Below, piece after piece: positions 28,819 to 35,566 of a DNA stretch of 45,391 bases. Source of the DNA: an uncultured Phycisphaerales bacterium (GTDB lineage Bacteria; Planctomycetota; Phycisphaerae; Phycisphaerales; SM1A02); NCBI GenBank assembly GCA_949373145.1, contig CASICI010000024.1:1-45391 (forward strand), read 5' to 3'. The notes beneath the pieces are model-generated. The model was given only the letters and a program-made list of their open reading frames with translations. It was not told the origin of the DNA and made no database searches. Within the stretch, counting starts at the first letter, position 1, and every line of letters starts with the position of its first letter. Position numbers and translations under genes: made by a program.

Positions 28819-29648
28819 GGTTTCTCCGGCTGATAGGAGTAGACGTTGTCCTGATGGTCGGCGATGCCGTCGTTGTCACCGTCAACATCGACGAAATCTC
28901 CGAAACGACCATCAGGGCCCGAAGAGACCAGCAGAGGTCGGCGGTTTCGGCAGATGCCGAACTCGATCTCCTCCTGAGTCAGGATCGTGCCGTCGGTATC
29001 ACGCTCGAAGTTTCCGTCGTCACAGTCGTACCAGCGACGACCGGGGAAGATGATGTAGACCTCTCGATCCCACGGGTCGATGAATTCCTTCATGTTGAAG
29101 GTCGTGATCAGAGGCTCACCCTGAGACGAGCCGATGACACAATCCGCGGCGTGAATCAAGGACGTGTCCGCCTTGGCGATGATCTCACCACAGGCAGGAC
29201 TCTGCCCCAGAACGGAGAGTGCCGCGGCCAGACGTTTGCGGCGAGGATCCGAACTTGAATTCCAGGGGTTGCAGTTGTTGTTGCGTTCCCACCCGTAGGC
29301 ACCGTCTTGGATGTCGCCGTTGAACCTCGAGTCACCGTAGGGTTCGACCGGAATGTCGTAGTAGGCATTGACGTAGCGACAGTTGGCGAAGCCACAGTAT
29401 TCGTCGTCGATGCCCTCGAAGATCATCTCGCGTCCGGCCTGCTGTTCGAACTCGACGAGTGCCGCATCCACGATCGCCATGGTCGCTCGGATCTGTCGAT
29501 CCTCCGACTGTCGCAGCACGATCGAACCGACTCCGAGGACGAGCCCCATGAGCAGCAGGATGATGCCGAGCACGATCACCAGCTCGAGCAGGGTGAAGGC
29601 GCGTCGGGCACGTCTCATCATGTGATGGCGGGATGAGTGTGGGGTCAT
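28815..29648 (-). CDS. GspG-like pseudopilin, second copy (277 aa)
   Basis: The leader RRA|FTLLELVIVLGIILLLMG (cut after Ala17, Glu at +5) is followed by a helix with a GspG-like run (RATMAIVDAALVEFEQQAG). Near the C-terminus, PWDREVYIIFPG and SSGPDGRFGDFVDVDGDND match the GspG end 'DPWG..Y.Y..PG' and the calcium-binding 'S.GpDg..g..dDi' loop. Between them lies an insert with several Cys that ordinary GspG lacks. Start and stop both overlap neighbours by 4 nt. ATGs at codons 10 and 11 are alternative starts. It is either a second major pseudopilin or one with a special role. Confidence 0.78.
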   Translation of the reverse strand: MTPHSSRHHMMRRARRAFTLLELVIVLGIILLLMGLVLGVGSIVLRQSEDRQIRATMAIVDAALVEFEQQAGREMIFEGIDDEYCGFANCRYVNAYYDIPVEPYGDSRFNGDIQDGAYGWERNNNCNPWNSSSDPRRKRLAAALSVLGQSPACGEIIAKADTSLIHAADCVIGSSQGEPLITTFNMKEFIDPWDREVYIIFPGRRWYDCDDGNFERDTDGTILTQEEIEFGICRNRRPLLVSSGPDGRFGDFVDVDGDNDGIADHQDNVYSYQPEKP

Positions 29649-30754
29649 TTACCGGTCTCCACGATGTTGTCCGCGTTGTAGTCGTTGTCAGCATCGATTC
29701 GGACATCATCGGCGCTCTTGCCGTCGGCGCCGGGGCTGAAGAGTGCGTAACGAGAGGCAATGAGTGCTCGAGAAGCCGAGGAGTCGCCATTCGCGTCCTC
29801 GAAGCGACTGTTCACATCCGCGCCGGGTTCGAAGGAACTCGGCCGAAGCGCGATCACTTCCGCCAGCGAGAAGTTGTCGTCGAACATTCGAGGATCACGG
29901 ACATCGACGGGAGGTCGACGGTAGTACCGAAGAGGGTTGCCCCAGTAATCGAGGAACACCTTGGGATTGTTGTTCGTGCCGTAGCCGGCGTCTCCGGGAA
30001 GAAGCACCTGATCCCAGGTCTGGCCTTCGACGGCGCCGCTGTCGGAGAAGGCCATGCTCTGGACTTCACCGATCACGGTGTCGTCCTTGAGATCGAGGTA
30101 CGGCCCGTAGACCTTGCCCTGGAGCGTGTGGTCATTGTTTCCCGTGTAGGAGATGTTTCCGAGATTCCCCGGGTTGCGATTGCTGAAACTGACTCCGTCA
30201 TTCACATTGCCACCGGCTCCGAAGCGGGGATTGAGCGTCGCGTTCCAGAACCCATCCGGGCCCGGGGATCGAAAGCCCAGCGCAGGGTGCTCACGCTGAC
30301 CGGGATTCATGTCGGAGGGTGCGAGGGTGATCGGAGGCGATGGGTTGCCACCCTGGGGCACGTATCCGAATCCGTCCATGCGCCGGTCGTCGTAGCCGAG
30401 CAGGAACTCGGGAAGCGACGTCAGTGAATAGTACGACTGTTGCTGCTGAAAATTGGGATTCGCACCGTTCACGGGAGGCAGACCGAGCAGATCCCGACCG
30501 TGGCCGATGCCACCGGCAGCGGTCAGTTGAGGTCCCAGGACCGGAGGGATGTACCCATGATCGGTTTCGAAGCGGGAGATCGCATCATTGATGGCGTTCA
30601 TCAGCTGCACGGTGCGCCCCTGCTGGGCGGTTCGGGCGGCCTTCGAAAGCGTGGTGATGAGAATCCCCGCGAGGATCACGATCACCCCAACCGTGACGAG
30701 CATCTCGGTGATGGTGAAGGCGCGAGCGCGGGTGTTTGATTCGAGTCGAAGCAT
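29645..30754 (-). CDS. GspG-like pseudopilin, first copy (369 aa)
   Basis: I take the ATG at 30754, which has AAGGAA about 9 nt upstream. A GTG at 30805 in the same frame lies inside a strong hairpin and adds no conserved sequence. The leader is ARA|FTITEMLVTVGVIVILAG (cut after Ala12, Glu at +5). The helix continues into a GspG-like run (QLMNAINDAISRFETDHGYIPP). Close to the end, DYWGNPLRYYRRPP and LFSPGADGKSADDVRIDADND resemble the GspG C-terminal calcium loop. It is more than twice the usual GspG length. As first pseudopilin after gspF it is the likely main subunit of the filament. The stop overlaps the next start by 4 nt. Confidence 0.78.
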   Translation of the reverse strand: MLRLESNTRARAFTITEMLVTVGVIVILAGILITTLSKAARTAQQGRTVQLMNAINDAISRFETDHGYIPPVLGPQLTAAGGIGHGRDLLGLPPVNGANPNFQQQQSYYSLTSLPEFLLGYDDRRMDGFGYVPQGGNPSPPITLAPSDMNPGQREHPALGFRSPGPDGFWNATLNPRFGAGGNVNDGVSFSNRNPGNLGNISYTGNNDHTLQGKVYGPYLDLKDDTVIGEVQSMAFSDSGAVEGQTWDQVLLPGDAGYGTNNNPKVFLDYWGNPLRYYRRPPVDVRDPRMFDDNFSLAEVIALRPSSFEPGADVNSRFEDANGDSSASRALIASRYALFSPGADGKSADDVRIDADNDYNADNIVETGK

Positions 30755-30779
30755 GTCGATCGATTCCTTACGGTGCACG

Positions 30780-30805
30780 GTGGAGGTCGGTTCGCCGACC
30801 TCCAC
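30780..30805 (-). promoter_or_regulatory. Perfect 11-bp hairpin between gspF and the first pseudopilin gene
   Basis: GTGGAGGTCGG (30780-30790) and CCGACCTCCAC (30795-30805) pair fully around a 4-nt loop. The hairpin starts 3 nt past the gspF stop, and the next ATG follows about 25 nt later. There is no T-run. It may be an mRNA-processing or stability element that lets pseudopilins be made in excess over the motor proteins, or a partial attenuator. Confidence 0.5.
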
Positions 30806-30808
30806 GGT

Positions 30809-32106
30809 TCATTTCTGTCCTGAGACGCTTTCGATCATGGAAACCAGCGGCAGGAAGAGGGCGAGCACGATCGTGCCGACCACGCCTCCGAGGATCACGA
30901 CCATCGCGGGTTCGAGAAGACTCAGAAGGGACTGGACCGCCACGTCGACCTCTTCGTCGTAGTTGTCGGCGATCTTCATCAGCATCACGTCGAGGTCACC
31001 GGTCTCTTCACCGACCTGGATCATGTTCACCACGATCATGTCGGTGACCTTGGCGTCACGAAGCGGATCCGCGAAGGTCTCACCTTCCCGGATCGAATCA
31101 TGAACGTTGCCGAGTGCCCGTTCAAAGACCCAGTTGCCGGAGGTCTCCTTGGTGATGGTGATCGCCTCGAGAATCGGAACACCGGCCGCGATCAAGGTGC
31201 CGAGCGTTCGCGTGAAGCGCGCCACCGCGGTCTTCTTGATCAGATTCCCGATCACCGGGACCTTCGAGGACGATCCAGTCGGTCGAAGCCTCGACCGGCC
31301 TGGGGTATGCGTATCAGTTTGTAGCCTACGAATATGAATATCGGAGACAGCACGATCCATATCGCACCGGGTATGTCCTGACCTTCGATCCTGACCCGCG
31401 ACCCAGCTGACTGGCGTCGATGAGCCAGAGCGTCAGGTCCGGAAGCTTGACGTCGAAGTCGTTGAAGATCTCCTGGAACTTCGGAATCACGAAGTACATG
31501 ATGCCGGTCACGATCAGCACCGCGATGGTGATGACCACCGAGGGATAGATCATGGCGCCCTTGATGCGGCGACGAAGACGCTGGCCCTTCTCCATGAACT
31601 CGGCGAGACGCTGCAGGATGATGTCGAGCACGCCACCGATCTCGCCCGCCGCCACCATCTTGCAGAAGAGACGGTCGAATGCACGAGGGATGCTTCGCCA
31701 TCGCCTCGGACAGGGTCGTGCCTTGTTCCACGTCCTCGGTCACGCCCTTGAGAATGCGCTTGAAGCGCCCCCCCTTCTGCTGGCTTTCGAGAATCTGAAG
31801 CGAACGAAGGAGTGGAAGACCGGCATCCTGCAGGGTCGAGAGCTGGCGGGTGAAGAGCGTGAGCTTCTTCAATCCAACCTTTCCGACGGGCAGATCGAGC
31901 ACGAGGCCCTTGCCCTTCTTCTTCGCCTTGGCCTCCCCCTTGTCCTTGCCCCGGCCCTTCTGCTTCTTCTCCTTGATCGAGCCCTGCATCGGGAAGAGTC
32001 CCTTTTCACGGATCTTCTTTCCGGCTTCCTGAGGAGAGCCGGCGTCGATCGTGTTGGAGAGCTCCTTGCCCGTGGCGTCGACGGCCTTGTACTGGTAAGT
32101 CGGCAT
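30809..32106 (-). pseudogene. gspF: GspF/PilC-type inner-membrane platform protein, broken by frameshifts
   Basis: The coding sense of a complete GspF is present but spread over three frames. Frame one runs from the ATG at 32106 (MPTYQYKAVDATGKE, RQLSTLQDAGLPLLRSL) to residue 140. An extra G in the GGG run at 31687-31689 then shifts into AFDRLFCKMVAAGEIGGVLD and a membrane helix. Near 31385-31400 the reading returns to frame one (DIPGAIWIVLSPIFIFVGYK). Near 31265-31285 it moves to the third frame, KVPVIGNLIKK to the end (LPLVSMIESVSGQK). The summed length is about 430 residues, normal for the family. Six ATA codons crowd one patch. It is the platform that couples the ATPase to pilin assembly, so real loss would be surprising; local sequence error is a serious alternative. 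Confidence 0.8.
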
Positions 32107-32169
32107 CGGTGTGCATTCCCATCGTTGTTGCGCGAGGTGTTCGCGACTTGAAAAAGGTCACTGTCTGAA

Positions 32170-32199
32170 GCTCGCCGTCGGTCCCGGGACCGAGCGAGC
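32170..32199 (-). promoter_or_regulatory. Strong hairpin between gspE and gspF
   Basis: GCTCGC (32170-32175) pairs with GCGAGC (32194-32199), and inside it TCGGTCCCGGGACCGA is a perfect palindrome (32178-32193), giving a 12-bp stem with a 2-nt bulge and a CCGG loop. On the minus strand a run of five T follows about 18 nt later, before the gspF start. It could attenuate transcription or mark an mRNA-processing site. Confidence 0.5.
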
Positions 32200-32210
32200 G
32201 TTTGTGTCAC

Positions 32211-33929
32211 TCAATCGTCGAGGATGGTTTCCCTGACGATTTCATCGATCGTGGTCTGGCCTTCGTAGAGCGCCATCAAGCCGCTCTCACGCAGGGTGCG
32301 CATGCCGTGCGATCTGGCTTCGGATCGCACCAGGGCGGTCGAAGCCTGATTCGCGACGAGCTCACGCAGTTCGTCGTTCATCTGAAGGATTTCAAACAAC
32401 GCCATTCGGCCCTTGTATCCGCCATGGCAGGCATCGCAGCCACGCCCGCGATAAAGGGTGCGTCCCTCGATGTCCTCGTGCTTCAACTGGAGTTCCATCA
32501 ACTGCTCGAGTGATGGATTGAACTCCTCCTTGCACTTGATGCAGATCTTTCGAACCAGTCGCTGAGCGACGATCGCTTCGACGGTCGCGGTCAGCAGGAA
32601 GCTTTCCACGCCGAGGTCGGTGAGTCGCAGCATGGTGCTGGGTGCGTCATTGGTATGCAGGGTCGCGAAGACGAGGTGACCGGTCAGCGATGCCTGAATG
32701 GCGATCTGCGCGGTCTCGAGGTCTCGAATCTCACCGACGAGGATGACGTCGGGGTCCTGACGCAGGAACGAACGCAGCAACGCCGCGAAGGTCAGATTCT
32801 GATCGGTGTTCACCTGGCACTGGACGAGGCCGTCGATGTCGTATTCCACGGGGTTTTCGGCCGTCAGAATCTTGGTTTGAGCATCGTTGAGATCACTCAA
32901 GGCGGCGTAGAGCGTGGTGGTCTTGCCGGAGCCGGTGGGCCCGGTGACGATCACGATTCCGTTGGGACGTCTGATGATCGACTGAACCTGCTCGAAGTCA
33001 TCGTCACGAAGGCCGATGTTCTCGAGCTCGAGGCTGACGACGTCACGGTCGAGAATTCGCAGCACGCCGGATTCGCCGAACATGGTCGGAAGGATCGACA
33101 CACGAAGGTCGCGACCCATCATCGCGATACGACCGTCCTGAGGCAGTCGTCGCTCGGCGATGTCGAGGTCGGCCATGACCTTGATTCGACTGATGATCGC
33201 CATGGCGAGATGCTTGCGGACCGGAGCCATTTCGTAGAGGACGCCGTCGATTCGCTGACGAATTCGAAGCTGATCCTCGAACGGTTCGAAGTGGATGTCG
33301 GACGCCTGTTCCTGGATGCCGATTCGAAGGACGAGGTCCAGAAGCTCGATGATCTGGTTGTCACCGGCGGCCTGTTCGATCACCCCGAGGTCGATCGACT
33401 CACCTCTGCTCGAGAGAGACCCGAGAGAGTCGGAATCCTCGGCCCGCGCCAGCACCTGCCCGAGGTCGGTGGCACCGGAGAAATGTTCCTTGATCAAGGC
33501 ATCGACCTGAGCCGGATCGGCCACGACCGCCTGCACCTTGAAGTCCATGAGCTGGGAGAGGTCGTCGATCGCACGGAAGTTGTCGGGAGACTTCATGGCG
33601 ATGAGGATTCGGCGCGAGGCCTCGTCGTACTTCAGGGGCACCACCGAATAGGCACGGGCCGTCTCCGGCGGAATCGCCGCAAGCGCCTCAGGGTCGATCG
33701 TTCGCCCCTCGAGGTTCACCATCTGGAACCCACGCTGCAGAGAGAGTGCCTCGGTGATCTGAAGCTCGGTGCAATGACCGAGCTCGATCAGCAACACACC
33801 CAGCTGCTCCTTGCGTTCCTTCTGAAGGTGAAGTGCTTCGTAGACCTGCTCGCGAGTACAGCGCCCCATGCGACGGAGAATCCGCCCGAGACGTTCACCC
33901 TTGAGTACTTTTGGATCGATCTTTGCCAT
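32211..33929 (-). CDS. gspE: GspE/PilB-type secretion ATPase
   Basis: This 572-residue cytoplasmic ATPase powers pseudopilus assembly. Its N-terminal MshEN/T2SSE-N-like region (residues about 10-150: LGRILRRMGRC, LGVLLIELGHC) is followed by the ATPase core with Walker A GPTGSGKTT (330-338), the Asp-box region TAENPVEY, Walker B DPDVILVGEIRD (392-403) and the His box FATLHTNDAPS. Two CxxC pairs (Cys463/466 and Cys498/501) form the zinc-binding element typical of GspE/PilB. It is the first gene of the E-F-G-G-H-I-J-K operon; gspF begins 104 nt downstream. It differs clearly from the second ATPase at 35567-37366. Confidence 0.93.
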   Translation of the reverse strand: MAKIDPKVLKGERLGRILRRMGRCTREQVYEALHLQKERKEQLGVLLIELGHCTELQITEALSLQRGFQMVNLEGRTIDPEALAAIPPETARAYSVVPLKYDEASRRILIAMKSPDNFRAIDDLSQLMDFKVQAVVADPAQVDALIKEHFSGATDLGQVLARAEDSDSLGSLSSRGESIDLGVIEQAAGDNQIIELLDLVLRIGIQEQASDIHFEPFEDQLRIRQRIDGVLYEMAPVRKHLAMAIISRIKVMADLDIAERRLPQDGRIAMMGRDLRVSILPTMFGESGVLRILDRDVVSLELENIGLRDDDFEQVQSIIRRPNGIVIVTGPTGSGKTTTLYAALSDLNDAQTKILTAENPVEYDIDGLVQCQVNTDQNLTFAALLRSFLRQDPDVILVGEIRDLETAQIAIQASLTGHLVFATLHTNDAPSTMLRLTDLGVESFLLTATVEAIVAQRLVRKICIKCKEEFNPSLEQLMELQLKHEDIEGRTLYRGRGCDACHGGYKGRMALFEILQMNDELRELVANQASTALVRSEARSHGMRTLRESGLMALYEGQTTIDEIVRETILDD

Positions 33930-34306
33930 CGTCTCACATCGCCCTGGCCACAGCCGTACGAGTCTCGGAGGTTGACGGTCTTCTGCGTGAGAAGCCCGTT
34001 GACGGTGGATGGCACCCGGTACAGTCCGAAGTCCATCGGGAGAGCCCGCCTTCTACTCCCATGATGATCGGGGGATTGGAAGCGTCCTGCAAGGCGCTCA
34101 TGCCGGAATTTAATTGTGACATCTGGATTTTATCACTCCTACATGAACCCATACGTAGAAAGCTGATGAGCTTCTCCGCTCAATCCCAGATTTTTGTGCA
34201 AATGAACCGCCTTGAGACCGACTAAAGCATCATTCATTGATTGTGACACATGGACTTAAGCGTACTTGCATTGAGGTATTCGGAGGGCCGGAGCATTCCA
34301 ATCCAG
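33930..34306. other. Regulatory gap upstream of gspE with AT-rich core
   Basis: This gap separates gspE from the pilT terminator and holds no gene I can support. Bases 34105-34265 are richer in A+T than their surroundings. ATTGTGACA-NN-TGGA occurs twice as a direct repeat, at 34113-34127 and 34240-34254. On the minus strand, GTGTCA (34249-34244), a 17-nt spacer and TTTAGT (34226-34221) make a possible promoter for the secretion operon, with a leader of about 290 nt. A short in-frame plus-strand reading at 33911-34225 shows no protein features. Confidence 0.45.
34221..34249 (-). promoter_or_regulatory. Candidate promoter of the secretion operon
   Basis: The minus strand reads GTGTCA, 17 nt, TTTAGT: four of six matches to each sigma-70 box with ideal spacing. 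The -35 box overlaps one of two direct repeats of ATTGTGACA-NN-TGGA. The match is moderate and sigma factors of this lineage may differ. Confidence 0.3.
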
Positions 34307-34334
34307 AAAAAAACCGGCACCTGAGTGCCGGTTT
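34307..34334 (-). terminator. Intrinsic terminator after pilT
   Basis: AAACCGGCAC (34311-34320) pairs perfectly with GTGCCGGTTT (34325-34334) around a CTGA loop. On the minus strand the stem runs into seven T residues. It lies 35 nt past the pilT stop and cleanly ends the pilB-pilT unit before gspE. Confidence 0.9.
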
Positions 34335-34369
34335 GAAGTGTGCGTGGGAGGCGTCTGGCCAAGCAAGGC

Positions 34370-35485
34370 TCAGTCCTCTGGCGACTCCTCGTCGAGCTCG
34401 GCTCGGCCGACAGAGCCACCAAGCTTGTGCACCTTGGAGGTCAGCCCTGCTGGGTCACGACATTTGTCGATCATCTCCTCAGCGGAAATCATGCCGCGTG
34501 AGAACAAGGCCCAGAGGTGGTCATCAAGCAACTGCATGCCGAACTTCTTGCCGGTCTGGATGGCAGAGTCGATTCGGAAGGTCTTGGCCTCTCGAATGAG
34601 GTTCGCGATCGCCGGCGTGACGACGAGGAATTCGTAGCAGGCGACTCGCCCCGGCTTGTCGATTCGTGCGAGGAGCACCTGACTCAGAACCGCGATGAGG
34701 CTGGTCGAGAGCTGGACTCGGATCTGCTCCTGCTGATCGACCGGGAAGGCATCGATGACACGGTTGATGGTGCCGGCGGCACCCGTGGTATGCAGGGTTC
34801 CGAACACAAGGTGACCGGTTTCCGCAGCCTGGATCGCGGCCTCGATGGTTTCGAGGTCTCGCATCTCCCCCACCAGGATCACGTCGGGGTCGGCACGCAG
34901 GGCACGTCGAAGCGCTTCGGAGAAGCTGGGGACATCGATACCAAGCTCGCGCTGGTTGATGATCGACTTCTTGTGCTTGTGGTAGTACTCGATGGGATCT
35001 TCGACCGTGATGATGTGGTGGTCGTGATTCATGTTGATGTAGTCGATCATCGTGGCCAGGGACGTCGTCTTGCCCGAACCCGTGGGTCCGGTGACGACGA
35101 AGAGGCCTCGAGGACGACGGATCAATTCACGACAGATCTCGGGGAGCCCGATCTCATCGAAGGTCAGCAGCTTGTTCGGAATCAGTCGAAGCACCATGAC
35201 GGTGTCACCGCGCTGCTTGAAGACCGCGACACGGAAGCGAGCCATGTCGCCGAAGGCGAAACCGAAGTCGGTCGAACCGGACTCCTGAAGTTCCTGCTGG
35301 TTCTTTTCCGGGGTGACCGCCTTCATCAGGACGGTCATGTCGTCGTTGTCGAGAACCTTGGTGGAAAGTTCGCGAAGGCGACCGTTCAAACGAAGGGTCG
35401 GCTTGCGTCCGGTCGTCAGGTGGAGGTCGGAAGCATCCTCTCGGACGACTGTCTCCAGAAGTCGGTCGATCTGCATTGTGGACAT
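34370..35485 (-). CDS. pilT: PilT twitching-motility ATPase
   Basis: This 371-residue hexameric ATPase drives pilus retraction. Residues 1-100 form the PAS-like N-domain (DASDLHLTTGRKPTLRLNG). Walker A is GPTGSGKTT (133-141), the Asp box is VEDPIEY, Walker B is DPDVILVGEMRDLET (199-213), and the His box is FGTLHTTGAAG. The retraction-specific AIRNLIRE motif appears as AIANLIRE (292-299). The zinc CxxC pairs of assembly ATPases are absent, as expected. A second pilB-type ATPase lies upstream, separated by 81 nt with a hairpin, and a strong terminator follows. Presence of pilT points to a retractable type IV pilus in addition to, or sharing parts with, the secretion series. Confidence 0.95.
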   Translation of the reverse strand: MSTMQIDRLLETVVREDASDLHLTTGRKPTLRLNGRLRELSTKVLDNDDMTVLMKAVTPEKNQQELQESGSTDFGFAFGDMARFRVAVFKQRGDTVMVLRLIPNKLLTFDEIGLPEICRELIRRPRGLFVVTGPTGSGKTTSLATMIDYINMNHDHHIITVEDPIEYYHKHKKSIINQRELGIDVPSFSEALRRALRADPDVILVGEMRDLETIEAAIQAAETGHLVFGTLHTTGAAGTINRVIDAFPVDQQEQIRVQLSTSLIAVLSQVLLARIDKPGRVACYEFLVVTPAIANLIREAKTFRIDSAIQTGKKFGMQLLDDHLWALFSRGMISAEEMIDKCRDPAGLTSKVHKLGGSVGRAELDEESPED

Positions 35486-35528
35486 CGTTCAGGCCGCTCT
35501 TTTCTTCACTGGGAATCGATGGGGATCA

Positions 35529-35555
35529 GCGTCGGACCTTACGAAAGACCGACGC
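35529..35555 (-). promoter_or_regulatory. Hairpin between the second pilB-type gene and pilT
   Basis: GCGTCGG (35529-35535) pairs with CCGACGC (35549-35555), with some further pairing inside a 13-nt loop. A copy of GGGGATCAG lies just to each side (35521 and 35562). No T-run is adjacent. Its place between motor genes resembles that of the hairpins around gspF. Confidence 0.35.
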
Positions 35556-35566
35556 ACGTGTGGGGA

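Noticed and set aside
30755-30805. GTG at 30805 as start of the first GspG-like protein
   Set aside because: It lies within a perfect hairpin and adds 17 unconserved residues. ATG 30754 has AAGGAA upstream and gives a normal prepilin leader.
30780-30805. Reading the 11-bp hairpin as an intrinsic terminator
   Set aside because: No T-run follows on the minus strand, and the operon clearly continues.
31687-31689. Programmed ribosomal frameshifting as the cause of the gspF breaks
   Set aside because: At least three separate shifts would be needed, with no slippery heptamer or pseudoknot visible at these sites.
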